Shown: piece by piece, positions 7,206-14,560 of the stretch
Numbering within the stretch: the stretch's first letter is position 1
Layout: every line of letters starts with the position of its first letter
Origin: Flavobacteriales bacterium
Lineage (GTDB): Bacteria; Bacteroidota; Bacteroidia; Flavobacteriales; Crocinitomicaceae
Reading direction: 5' to 3'
Length of the DNA stretch: 18,405 bases
Assembly: GCA_947375085.1 (NCBI GenBank)
Contig: CANCEQ010000041.1
Span: 1 to 18,405 of the forward strand
Notes under the pieces: generated by a model
Told to the model about the DNA's origin: nothing
What the model saw: only the letters and a program-made list of their open reading frames with translations
The model's database searches: none
Made by a program: the position numbers and the translations under genes

Positions 7206-7937
7206 TTACCCTTTAGATTGACTCAATCCAATTAAAAACATTGTTGGGTACTTTTCTAAATCAAATGCTTTTTCTCTCCATTGTTTAATTGAATAGGTTC
7301 TAACCGAAGCGTTTGGCATTGTAAGATTATGAGCTATGCATAACATAGTTGTATCAGCTAATTCATTTAACAAATCTTCCAATACATTCATATTTCTGAA
7401 AGGTGTATCCATAAAGATGTGAGTTCTATCATTTCTTCTTGCATCTCCCTCAAAGTCTTTTAATTTTTTTACACGATCCTTACGTTCTTTTGGTAGGTAT
7501 CCATGAAATGTAAAACTTTGACCACTAAAACCACTTCCCATTAAACCTAATAAGATTGACGATGGTCCAACTAAAGGCATAACATGAATTTCTTTTTCGT
7601 GAGCTAAAGCTACTAATTCAGCTCCTGGATCAGCAATTCCCGGACAACCAGCATCAGAAATAATTGCTAAATTTTCACCGTTTAAAACAGGTTTAATCAT
7701 TTTATACAATTCATCTTGAGGTGTTTTCTTGTTCAAAATGAAAAATGTAGAATCATCAATAGGAAATTCACGGTCTAATTTACGTAGGTATCTTCTCGCC
7801 ATTTTCACATCTTCAACAGCGAAGTTGCGAAAAGAAATTGCCAAATTAGCAACGTCAGGCGGAATGATGTCTGTTGTAGTTTCTCCTCCTAAAGTTGTAG
7901 GAAGTAAGTAAATTTTACCGTGAGCAATATGTGACAT
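7206..7937 (-). CDS. RsmI-like SAM-dependent methyltransferase (tetrapyrrole methylase fold)
   Basis: The 243-aa protein belongs to the tetrapyrrole methylase superfamily and resembles RsmI (YraL), which 2'-O-methylates C1402 of 16S rRNA. Visible motifs are YLLPTTLGG at 10-18 (the counterpart of the RsmI YVVPTPIGN strand), SDAGCPGIADPG at 94-105 (RsmI: SDAGTPLINDPG), PLVGPSSILLGLMGSG at 121-136 and FHGYLPK at 144-150. The N-terminal half diverges: the AEDTR-type segment of RsmI is replaced by VEDVKMARRYLRKL at 41-54. This suggests the Bacteroidota paralogue of RsmI rather than RsmI itself, so the RNA target is uncertain and I give no symbol. It starts at an ATG 21 bp after the phosphatase stop on the same strand, so the two are very likely one operon. 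It is slightly shorter than E. coli RsmI. Confidence 0.85.
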   Translation of the reverse strand: MSHIAHGKIYLLPTTLGGETTTDIIPPDVANLAISFRNFAVEDVKMARRYLRKLDREFPIDDSTFFILNKKTPQDELYKMIKPVLNGENLAIISDAGCPGIADPGAELVALAHEKEIHVMPLVGPSSILLGLMGSGFSGQSFTFHGYLPKERKDRVKKLKDFEGDARRNDRTHIFMDTPFRNMNVLEDLLNELADTTMLCIAHNLTMPNASVRTYSIKQWREKAFDLEKYPTMFLIGLSQSKG

Positions 7938-7958
7938 ATTTTTAGTTTGAGTGAACTG

Positions 7959-8426
7959 TTAAAGTTCGTTGTTTTTAATTTTTTCTATAATTCGGTCTGT
8001 AGCAGCATCTAATAAATGATACACTTCAATAAAACCTTCTTCTCCACCATAATAAGGGTCGGGAACTTCTTTGTTTTGAGAAGGATAACTTAAATTTAAG
8101 ATTAATTCAACCTTTTTCTTATCATCTTCATTTCGAGCCATTTGTAGGATGTTTGCCTTGTTGCTCTTATCCATCACATATATTTTATCGAATTTATCAA
8201 AGTCTTCTATGACAAATTTTCTAGATCGAAGTTCATCGATTGGTGTTCCGAAATTTTTAGCTGTTTGACACATACGAGCATCTGGAGCTTCACCGCTATG
8301 AATACCTGAAGTACCTGCTGAGTCAACTTCAACATCTAATTTATTGTCGCTTACTTTTTTTCGAAGTAAACCATCTGCTAATGGTGAACGACAAATATTT
8401 CCTAGACAAACCATTAAAACATTCAT
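7959..8426 (-). CDS. Low-molecular-weight protein tyrosine phosphatase
   Basis: The 155-aa product is a complete LMW-PTP. The catalytic P-loop CLGNICRS is at 7-14 (nucleophile C7, phosphate-binding R13), exactly at the N-terminus as in the family. The general-acid aspartate is D123 in VPDPYYGG at 121-128. SAGTSGIHSGEAPDARM at 36-52 is the conserved substrate loop. It removes phosphate from tyrosine (or arginine) residues in the cytosol; in Bacteroidota its partner kinase is often an exopolysaccharide Wzc-type kinase, none of which is in the window. It is the first gene of a two-gene operon with the RsmI-like methyltransferase. The 353-bp spacer upstream is shared with divergent rpoD and contains a long inverted repeat. 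Confidence 0.96.
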   Translation of the reverse strand: MNVLMVCLGNICRSPLADGLLRKKVSDNKLDVEVDSAGTSGIHSGEAPDARMCQTAKNFGTPIDELRSRKFVIEDFDKFDKIYVMDKSNKANILQMARNEDDKKKVELILNLSYPSQNKEVPDPYYGGEEGFIEVYHLLDAATDRIIEKIKNNEL

Positions 8427-8779
8427 AAGACGAAAATTAAATTGTATTAATCATTTTCAATAACCTTAAGAAATGAAAGCATTAAAAAGGTTATTATCTA
8501 CCACAAAATTAAACAAACTATTCAAAGAATTTGTGATGTATGTCAAGTTTCAATTTTTTAAGGACAATATTTAAAGATTTTGGATGTTATTAGTGTATAA
8601 ATAAGTTAAAAATTCATCTTTTTTCATTTATTTTCGATGGGAGTGAATGAATATACTTTCGAGGATATGTTTTGTTCATTTAACTAAAAATAACATCAAA
8701 AATAAATGTATTTACGGTTACGAATGATTAATTTAAACGTTATGAAGACATAGAGATTATTCACTTAATATACATTGCC
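8427..8779. other. 353-bp divergent intergenic region between the phosphatase and rpoD
   Basis: No ORF, tRNA or RNA gene is apparent. It contains the inverted repeat at 8459-8495. Toward the phosphatase there is a weak promoter-like pair (minus strand TTG at 8460-8458, 18 bp, TAATTTTC at 8439-8432) that would put the RNA start practically at the ATG. Toward rpoD, TACTTTCG at 8654-8661 is one base away from TAnnTTTG and would give a leader of more than 100 nt. One near-match to a DnaA box (TTATTCACT, 8757-8765) is present, which is far too little for an origin. Confidence 0.6.
8459..8495. repeat. Long interrupted inverted repeat upstream of the phosphatase operon
   Basis: AATAACCTT (8459-8467) pairs perfectly with AAGGTTATT (8487-8495). 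Inside the 19-nt loop a second short stem, AATG (8472-8475) with CATT (8480-8483), is possible. There is no T-run on either strand, so it is not a terminator. It ends 33 bp upstream of the phosphatase ATG and abuts the weak -33-like TTG, which fits an operator; a structured 5' leader is the alternative. Confidence 0.5.
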
Positions 8780-9649
8780 ATGAGACAGTTAAAAATCGTA
8801 AAACAGGTTACCAATAGAGAGACAGCTTCATTGGATAAATATTTACAAGAAATTAGTCGAGAAGACATGATTTCAGCTGACGAAGAAGTTGAATTAGCAA
8901 TCAAAATCAGGCAAGGTGATAAAGCGGCTCTAGAGCGTTTAACAAGAGCAAATCTAAGATTTGTTGTTTCTGTTGCTAAACAATATCAAAATCAAGGTTT
9001 AACATTACCTGATTTGATTAACGAAGGAAATATAGGTCTGATAAAAGCTGCTGAACGTTTTGATGAAAAACGTGGTTTCAAATTTATTTCTTACGCTGTT
9101 TGGTGGATTCGTCAATCTATTCTTCAATCATTAGCAGAACAAGCTAGAATTGTGAGATTACCTTTGAATAAAATCGGTGTGATAAATAAAATAAACCGTG
9201 CTTATTCTGAGTTAGAACAACAATATGAACGACCACCATCTGTGGATGAATTAGCAGATGTATTAGAATGTTCACCAGAAGATGTGAGGCAATCAATGGC
9301 AAACAATGGTAGACATGTATCGATGGATGCTTCTTTAGTGGAAGGAGATGAATCATCATCTAACATGTATGACTTATTACCAAATGATGGAATGCCAAGT
9401 CCAGAAAGTGAATTAACAGTTGATTCATTACGAAAAGACATAGAACGTTCTTTAACAACGTTAACTTCTAGAGAAGGTGATGTAGTAAGAATGTATTACG
9501 GATTAAGTGGAAGATATCCATTAACATTAGAAGAAATTGGAGAAAAATTTGATCTTACCAGAGAAAGAGTTCGCCAAATTAAAGAAAAAGCAATAAGAAG
9601 GTTAAAACATACGTCTCGAAGCCGGATGCTTAAAACATACCTAGGTTAA
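8780..9649 (+). CDS. rpoD: Primary sigma factor RpoD (sigma-70, short Bacteroidota form)
   Basis: This 289-aa protein is the housekeeping sigma factor. It lacks region 1.1 and the long non-conserved insertion found in Proteobacteria, which is the normal Bacteroidota form. Region 1.2 lies at about 16-48, region 2 at 54-124 (core-binding [15 protein letters not shown]; -10 recognition and melting segment [14 protein letters not shown] at 101-114), region 3 at about 130-210, and region 4 at 220-285 with the helix-turn-helix [20 protein letters not shown] at 248-267. Bacteroidota RpoD recognises TAnnTTTG rather than TATAAT, consistent with the promoter candidates elsewhere in this window. The ATG at 8780 gives the MRQLKI N-terminus typical of the group. 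Its stop codon overlaps that of convergent priA, and no terminator separates them. Confidence 0.98.
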   Translation: MRQLKIVKQVTNRETASLDKYLQEISREDMISADEEVELAIKIRQGDKAALERLTRANLRFVVSVAKQYQNQGLTLPDLINEGNIGLIKAAERFDEKRGFKFISYAVWWIRQSILQSLAEQARIVRLPLNKIGVINKINRAYSELEQQYERPPSVDELADVLECSPEDVRQSMANNGRHVSMDASLVEGDESSSNMYDLLPNDGMPSPESELTVDSLRKDIERSLTTLTSREGDVVRMYYGLSGRYPLTLEEIGEKFDLTRERVRQIKEKAIRRLKHTSRSRMLKTYLG

Positions 9650-12129
9650 GCGGGATCAACATCGATAACCATTCGAATTGATTTATTAAAAGGAACGCTA
9701 TAGAAGGATGAAACTAATTCTTGTATGCGTTCCTTTACTTTTTTCTCAGGGGCATCACGCTCAATTTTTAAAGTGATTTTTTTGATGTAAAGATTTTTAA
9801 CTCGTTTAACAACAGGGTATTCTGGTCCGAGTACTCTTTCTTTAAAAATCTCTCTTAACTGATTACCAAATTCCATCGCTGCTCTATCTAAAACATATTC
9901 TTCTTTGTGTCTAAAATAGATATCAATCAATTTGTAAAAGGGAGGATAGAAGAAGTTTTTACGTTCGATAATCTCACTGTTGTAAAAACCAACATAGTCG
10001 TGAGCAATCACTTTTTGAATCACCCAATGATCAGTGTCTCCAGTTTGAACGATTACAGAGCCTCTCTTGTGTTTTCTTCCTGATCTACCCGCAACTTGTG
10101 ACATTAACTGGTAAGAGCGCTCGAAAGCTCTAAAATCGCTTCTATTTAACAACATGTCAGCATCTAGCACTCCAACAAGACTTACATTATCAAAATCTAG
10201 ACCTTTAGTTACCATTTGCGTACCAATCAAAATATCAATTTGTCGATTTTCAAAGTCGTTAATAATATTCTCGTAGGCATTTTTAGAACGGGTAGTATCC
10301 AAATCCATTCGTTGAATAACTTTATCGGGTAACATCAAAGAAAGTTCATCCTCGATTTTTTCGGTTCCAAACCCTAACATTTTCAGTCGATTACTACCGC
10401 AGGCAGAACACGTTCCAATAGGAGGGGAGTGATGTCCGCAATAATGACATTTTAAGGTATTTGTATGTTTATGATATGTTAAAGAAACATCACAATTTTT
10501 ACATTTTGGCGTCCAATTGCAAATTTCACATTGCCACATTGGAGTATATCCTCTTCTATTTTGAAAAAGGATTACTTGTTCACCTTTGTTTAGAACATCT
10601 CTCATGGTATCCATTAGGTAGGAGGAGAAATGTGATTGCATGCTTTTTTGTCGTCGCTCTTTCTTTAAATCTGCACAAAAGATTTCAGGCATTTGTAAAC
10701 CTCCAAAACGTTCCGTTAAATTGATTAATCCGTATTTTCCATTTTTAGCATTGTAATAGCTTTCAATAGAGGGAGTTGCAGAACCTAATAAAACTTTCGC
10801 TTTGTACATGTGACCTAAAACGACGGCACAATCTCTTGCGTTATATCTAGGGGAAGGATCATATTGTTTGAAAGAACTTTCGTGCTCTTCATCCACAATG
10901 ATTAAGCCTAGATCTGAAAAAGGTAAAAATATAGATGAACGAGCGCCTAAAATTATTCTAAAACGATTTGGATTGTTATTTAAAACATTGTTCCAAATTT
11001 CAACGCGTTCATTTTGATTGAATTTAGAATGATAAATTCCGATTAATTCTCCAAAATAAGCTGATAAACGTTGAATTAATTGAGTTGTTAAAGCAATTTC
11101 GGGTAAAAGGTATAAAACTTGTTTTCCTAATTCTAATTGTTCACGGATTAGTTCAACATAAATTTCCGTTTTTCCAGAGCCAGTAACACCATGTAAAAGA
11201 GATACTTGTTTGTCTTCAAAAGATTCTCTAATTTCTTTAAGTGCAGTTATTTGAGAAGGAGCCAATTGTTTAAAATCGGAAGTAGAATCTAGTGTTTTTG
11301 TAAAACGTGAAATTTCAAATCTACTTTGAACGATTATACCATTTTTTTCTAAAGTATTAATAGTTGAAATGGATGCCCCCGCTTCTTCAAGTTGTTTTCT
11401 TAAAACTGGTTCTAACTGGTTGTTTGAGTAATTTCCTTCTTTAAGAAGTAATAATAAAACATCTAATTGTTTTTGAGCTGCTTTTTTAGTTTCGAGTTGT
11501 TTTATAGTTTCCTCTAAAACTAATTGATTAGAAATATTTTCGTTTAATTGAACAAAAATGGCTGTTTTAGGGGTGAATTTTTCAGACATTTCTTCCAATG
11601 ACATCACTGCTTTTAAATCAATTAAAGCTTTAATAATTGGTTGGATGGTTTTGATACCAACAATTTCAGATATTTCTTTTAGATCTAAAACTTCTCTAAT
11701 CTGAAGTGCTTCAATTATTTGAAATTGACGATCATCTAGTTTAATTTTCGATAGGTCTAAATCTGGATGAAGAACGATTTTTGTTTCACTTGCTAATTTG
11801 AAATTTGCAGGTAATGCTGCATTCATTACATCTCCTATTGGAGCCATGTAATAATTGGATATCCACTGCCACAATTGAAATTGATTTTTAGTAATGATAG
11901 GGGCATCATCTAAAACATATTCAATGTATTTCGCTTGATAAACAGTTGGTATGGTTTCGTGAACACTTGTAACGATTCCAGTTAAAAGTTTAGATTTACC
12001 GAAAGGAACTACGACTCTAATTCCAGGAAAAACATTGTCATTGAGTTCAAAAGGGATTCTATAGGTAAATACCTGATGAATCGCAATTGGAAGTATGACG
12101 TCAGCAAATAATGTTTTTCGGTTACTCAT
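9646..12129 (-). CDS. priA: Primosomal protein N' (PriA), replication restart helicase
   Basis: PriA is a 3'-to-5' DNA helicase that recognises stalled forks and reloads the replisome. The 827-aa product has all expected parts: the N-terminal 3'-end-binding domain ([19 protein letters not shown] at 8-26), Walker A GVTGSGKT at 314-321, LPEIALT at 342-348, Walker B DEEH at 413-416, GSATPS at 449-454, and a zinc-binding insert with eight cysteines (C534, C537, C543, C546, C561, C564, C574, C577). Motifs V and VI follow at 636-644 (GTQMVTKGL) and 675-685 ([11 protein letters not shown]). It is about 95 residues longer than E. coli PriA, mostly between the N-terminal domain and the helicase core (about 120-290), which is common in Bacteroidota as far as I recall. 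The ATG at 12129 is only 5 bp from a terminator hairpin. Confidence 0.98.
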   Translation of the reverse strand: MSNRKTLFADVILPIAIHQVFTYRIPFELNDNVFPGIRVVVPFGKSKLLTGIVTSVHETIPTVYQAKYIEYVLDDAPIITKNQFQLWQWISNYYMAPIGDVMNAALPANFKLASETKIVLHPDLDLSKIKLDDRQFQIIEALQIREVLDLKEISEIVGIKTIQPIIKALIDLKAVMSLEEMSEKFTPKTAIFVQLNENISNQLVLEETIKQLETKKAAQKQLDVLLLLLKEGNYSNNQLEPVLRKQLEEAGASISTINTLEKNGIIVQSRFEISRFTKTLDSTSDFKQLAPSQITALKEIRESFEDKQVSLLHGVTGSGKTEIYVELIREQLELGKQVLYLLPEIALTTQLIQRLSAYFGELIGIYHSKFNQNERVEIWNNVLNNNPNRFRIILGARSSIFLPFSDLGLIIVDEEHESSFKQYDPSPRYNARDCAVVLGHMYKAKVLLGSATPSIESYYNAKNGKYGLINLTERFGGLQMPEIFCADLKKERRQKSMQSHFSSYLMDTMRDVLNKGEQVILFQNRRGYTPMWQCEICNWTPKCKNCDVSLTYHKHTNTLKCHYCGHHSPPIGTCSACGSNRLKMLGFGTEKIEDELSLMLPDKVIQRMDLDTTRSKNAYENIINDFENRQIDILIGTQMVTKGLDFDNVSLVGVLDADMLLNRSDFRAFERSYQLMSQVAGRSGRKHKRGSVIVQTGDTDHWVIQKVIAHDYVGFYNSEIIERKNFFYPPFYKLIDIYFRHKEEYVLDRAAMEFGNQLREIFKERVLGPEYPVVKRVKNLYIKKITLKIERDAPEKKVKERIQELVSSFYSVPFNKSIRMVIDVDPA

Positions 12130-12134
12130 AAATG

Positions 12135-12166
12135 AAAAAAACTTCGGTAAAAGAATTACCGAAGTT
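12135..12166 (-). terminator. Intrinsic terminator of the lipoprotein gene, abutting the priA start
   Basis: AACTTCGGTAA (12140-12150) and TTACCGAAGTT (12156-12166) form a perfect 11-bp stem with a 5-nt loop. On the minus strand it ends in a T-run (seven T including the stem end). It starts 29 bp after the lipoprotein stop codon and ends 5 bp before the priA ATG. On the plus strand no T-run follows, so it acts in the minus direction only. Confidence 0.9.
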
Positions 12167-12195
12167 ACTATAATAATTTCTAATATTTTTCTTTA

Positions 12196-13275
12196 TCAAG
12201 GACAATGATAACTTTTGCCAGCATCTAAATTATGAGTACTACAAAAAGATAAATCTCCAGTAATAGAACCTGTGCACAGATACTCTCTAGATTTTGTCGA
12301 TAAACAGCTAGGGTTTTGTAATGGAATATAAAATTTCAAAGTTGTTTTTTTTGTATATCTTGAAGAGAAAAGACCAATCGCAGAGCTACCATTTGAAGCT
12401 TTTAAATTGGTGTAATTTGGTTTAGATTGAGCTAGAGAGCTACTTGGTTTATTCGCATTTATATAATCATTAAATTCATTTGATCCACCAGTTAAAATAA
12501 TATCTAACGAGTCTAGTTTTCGTTTGTTGATTGATGGGTTTTTAGTACTGTTGTCGCGAATAATTTCATAAAACAACTGACCAGGAAGAGAAGTACTAAA
12601 AGATCCACCACCTGAAATTTGAGATTCACCAGTGTTCCAGGTATAATCAATTTTATTTAATAAATTATTGTCTTGATATTCACTGAGATGAATACGTAAT
12701 GAAGCGTTTAAAATAGCAGCATTTCCGGGGCTTGAAACACTTATGTTAGAAGATTTTAGAGAACCATCTGAATTAATAAAATCGAATGAACTATAAGCTG
12801 TTTGGCTACTCGTTATTCCTGAAACCAATCTAGTTTCTCCTGATACAATAAATTCTTTTGAAGTTCCTTTGTATACTGTTATTTCTAGCTTATAAGTAGC
12901 GTCAGAATTTAAACTACCATTGAAGAAATAAAGTTTTTCAGTTGGAGCATAAAAAATTCCATTTTCTGATTTATTATTTACAACTGTATCTTTTAGATTC
13001 CAAGATTTTGTTTTTGAACCATTAATGAATTCGGAAACAATTGCATTGACGCTAGAAAAATAACTAGAATCAGGAATTTTAGCAATATCCAATGCATTCC
13101 CTGGACCAATAAAAGCTCTGTTTATTTTAATTAAGTGGGTAGTTTCTGATTGATCTAATAACCCATAAACAACAGCTGTTTCTTTATAGTTGCCAATTAA
13201 ATTCACATCTTCTTTGCATGAATTTAAAGTCAATACTAAGATCAAAATAGAAATAAAGTGAAATATGTTTTTCAT
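12196..13275 (-). CDS. Lipoprotein of unknown function (possibly DUF4249-like)
   Basis: The 359-aa protein has a lipoprotein signal peptide: MKNIFHFISILILVLTLNSC with the lipobox LNSC and lipidated C20. Residues CKEDVNL follow, without an obvious retention signal. The mature part is beta-rich; AVVYGLLDQSETTHLIKINR at 34-53 and the late PNYTNLKASNGSSAIGLFSSR segment recall Bacteroidota DUF4249 lipoproteins, but I could not confirm that. The C-terminus is unusual in having four cysteines in the last 40 residues (CLST, YLCTG, FCSTH, HCP). DUF4249 genes often sit beside a TonB-dependent receptor; none is here. An exact -7 box at 13328-13335 upstream and a strong terminator downstream make it a single-gene transcript. 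Its role in the envelope is unknown. Confidence 0.8.
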   Translation of the reverse strand: MKNIFHFISILILVLTLNSCKEDVNLIGNYKETAVVYGLLDQSETTHLIKINRAFIGPGNALDIAKIPDSSYFSSVNAIVSEFINGSKTKSWNLKDTVVNNKSENGIFYAPTEKLYFFNGSLNSDATYKLEITVYKGTSKEFIVSGETRLVSGITSSQTAYSSFDFINSDGSLKSSNISVSSPGNAAILNASLRIHLSEYQDNNLLNKIDYTWNTGESQISGGGSFSTSLPGQLFYEIIRDNSTKNPSINKRKLDSLDIILTGGSNEFNDYINANKPSSSLAQSKPNYTNLKASNGSSAIGLFSSRYTKKTTLKFYIPLQNPSCLSTKSREYLCTGSITGDLSFCSTHNLDAGKSYHCP

Positions 13276-13327
13276 TCAGTTATAATTTATAGTTTTCGCA
13301 AGTTTGTTTCAAGCGATTGATAGCGTT

Positions 13328-13335
13328 CAAATGTA
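13328..13335 (-). promoter_or_regulatory. Candidate -7 element of the lipoprotein gene (TACATTTG)
   Basis: On the minus strand this reads TACATTTG, an exact TAnnTTTG, 53 bp upstream of the ATG. The -33 position has no TTTG. A direct repeat of ATTTAAATCA (13361-13370 and 13382-13391, period 21 bp) lies just upstream on the same face of the helix and could be an activator or repressor site. Confidence 0.45.
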
Positions 13336-13360
13336 TGAATATTAAATTAAAACGTAAGTT

Positions 13361-13391
13361 ATTTAAATCAGTAATTCAGACATTTAAATCA
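13361..13391. repeat. Direct repeat ATTTAAATCA, 21-bp period, upstream of the lipoprotein gene
   Basis: Two exact 10-nt copies at 13361-13370 and 13382-13391 each contain the palindrome ATTTAAAT. They occupy most of the gap between the VOC gene end and the lipoprotein -7 box. AT-rich composition makes chance occurrence plausible. Confidence 0.4.
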
Positions 13392-13395
13392 ATGA

Positions 13396-14463
13396 CTAAT
13401 CTTTAATTTTATTTAACCCCATTGTTTTTAACATCCAATTTGGCAAATGTTTTTTAGGATCTCTGTTTTTTAAATTGATGTACCATCCAAATTTCTTCAT
13501 TACTGGAACTTTGTGAGTTTCTACAAATTCAATCCATGTTCCGTCTGGATCTTCGATATATGAAAATCTTCCAGCAGCTTCTCCCATATCGAAAGAATTG
13601 TCGCTATCTACTGTAAAAGGAAATCCTTTTTCTGTACATTCTTTTTTCAAAGCTTCCATTCCTTGAATGTCAAAGCATAAGTGAATGAATCCCCAATCAC
13701 CCCAAAATCTATTTTCAAATATTTTTTTACAATCAGTTCTCTCAATAGATTGAACTAATTCTATTTGTGTAGGTCCAAGTAATTTAGCGAAAGGGCCTTT
13801 TCTTAGTTCAGGATGAGAAAGTAAAATCCTTCTTACTTTTTTATCTCCTTGAGGCAATCCTTTTAAATCATCAAAAACACCTGTCTCATCATATTCTATT
13901 TGAGAATAGCCTAGAATATCTCTATAAAGCAATAATGATTTTTCAATATCACTTACTCCAATTAGAGTACCTGCTACAGCTCCACAATTTGAAGGGTGTT
14001 TAGTATCTGAAAACCAACCAGAACCTTCAACAATATTGAAAATATTCCCATTTGGATCTTTTGCAAAAAAATGTGGTTTTCCATTTGGAGTTTTTACAAT
14101 CTGTGAGATTAAATCAGCCCCATTCTTTTTGAAATAATCATAAGTCGTTTGAATGTTTCTTGATTTTATTCTACAAGAATATAATCCAAAATCTCCTAAT
14201 TGAATTTCAAATGTTGGTTTTTCTGTATTTCTAGAAGTGTATTGCCAAATTTCGAAACCACCTCCTCCTTCCATGCTTAAAGCTAAAGTAGCAGTTCTTG
14301 ATTGAACTTTATCACCTGTATATCTTATCATTAATGGTGCATCTGCAGCTTCTTCAAATATTCGAACATTAATTCCTAAAAATTTTCTATACCATTTCCA
14401 AATTTCTTGAACATTTGGGACACCAATTCCCATTTGTTGTATACCGCAGATTATTTTTTCCAT
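13396..14463 (-). CDS. VOC-superfamily protein with two glyoxalase/dioxygenase-like modules
   Basis: The 355-aa protein has two vicinal-oxygen-chelate modules. Module 1 spans about 4-147 (GIQQMGIGVPNVQEIWKWY at the start, FEIWQ at 70-74, FFAKDPNGNIFNIVE at 132-146). Module 2 spans about 163-316 (GTLIGVSDIEKS, QIELVQ at 233-238, FIHLCFDIQG at 259-268, YIEDPDGTWIEFVE at 302-315). The candidate metal ligands in module 2 are H261 and E312. The position expected for the other histidine, in the first strand of the module, holds T166/L167, so a canonical 2-His-1-carboxylate site is not evident. The substrate is unknown; glyoxalase, extradiol dioxygenase or epimerase activity cannot be told apart. 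About 35 residues form a basic C-terminal extension. It is in line with the patatin and lipoprotein genes but 97 and 120 bp from them, with its own -7 box, so probably a separate unit. Confidence 0.88.
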   Translation of the reverse strand: MEKIICGIQQMGIGVPNVQEIWKWYRKFLGINVRIFEEAADAPLMIRYTGDKVQSRTATLALSMEGGGGFEIWQYTSRNTEKPTFEIQLGDFGLYSCRIKSRNIQTTYDYFKKNGADLISQIVKTPNGKPHFFAKDPNGNIFNIVEGSGWFSDTKHPSNCGAVAGTLIGVSDIEKSLLLYRDILGYSQIEYDETGVFDDLKGLPQGDKKVRRILLSHPELRKGPFAKLLGPTQIELVQSIERTDCKKIFENRFWGDWGFIHLCFDIQGMEALKKECTEKGFPFTVDSDNSFDMGEAAGRFSYIEDPDGTWIEFVETHKVPVMKKFGWYINLKNRDPKKHLPNWMLKTMGLNKIKD

Positions 14464-14485
14464 AATTGATTATTATAAAGTAAAG

Positions 14486-14493
14486 CAAATATA
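14486..14493 (-). promoter_or_regulatory. Candidate -7 element of the VOC gene (TATATTTG)
   Basis: Minus-strand TATATTTG is an exact TAnnTTTG, 22 bp upstream of the ATG at 14463. No TTTG is found at -33; that region is occupied by a dispersed intergenic repeat copy. Confidence 0.45.
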
Positions 14494-14497
14494 AAGA

Positions 14498-14525
14498 GGA
14501 TTATGGATTTTTAATACTGAATATT
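14498..14525 (+). repeat. Dispersed short intergenic repeat, divergent copy 4
   Basis: GGATTATGGATTTTTAATAC, ending in TGAATATT, resembles the 4309-4339 copy (shared GGATTTTTAAT). It lies between the patatin and VOC genes. The match is short and AT-rich, so membership is tentative. Confidence 0.3.
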
Positions 14526-14560
14526 AAATAAATCCGAAAACCTATATCAAACATTTAGTA

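Noticed and set aside
8427..8779. Possible replication origin beside the phosphatase operon
   Set aside because: Only one near-match to a DnaA box and no dnaA gene; no cluster of boxes or AT-rich 13-mers.
9144..9441. Open frames on the minus strand inside rpoD
   Set aside because: They overlap a strongly conserved sigma factor, lack domains and promoter signals, and are explained as antisense of rpoD codons.
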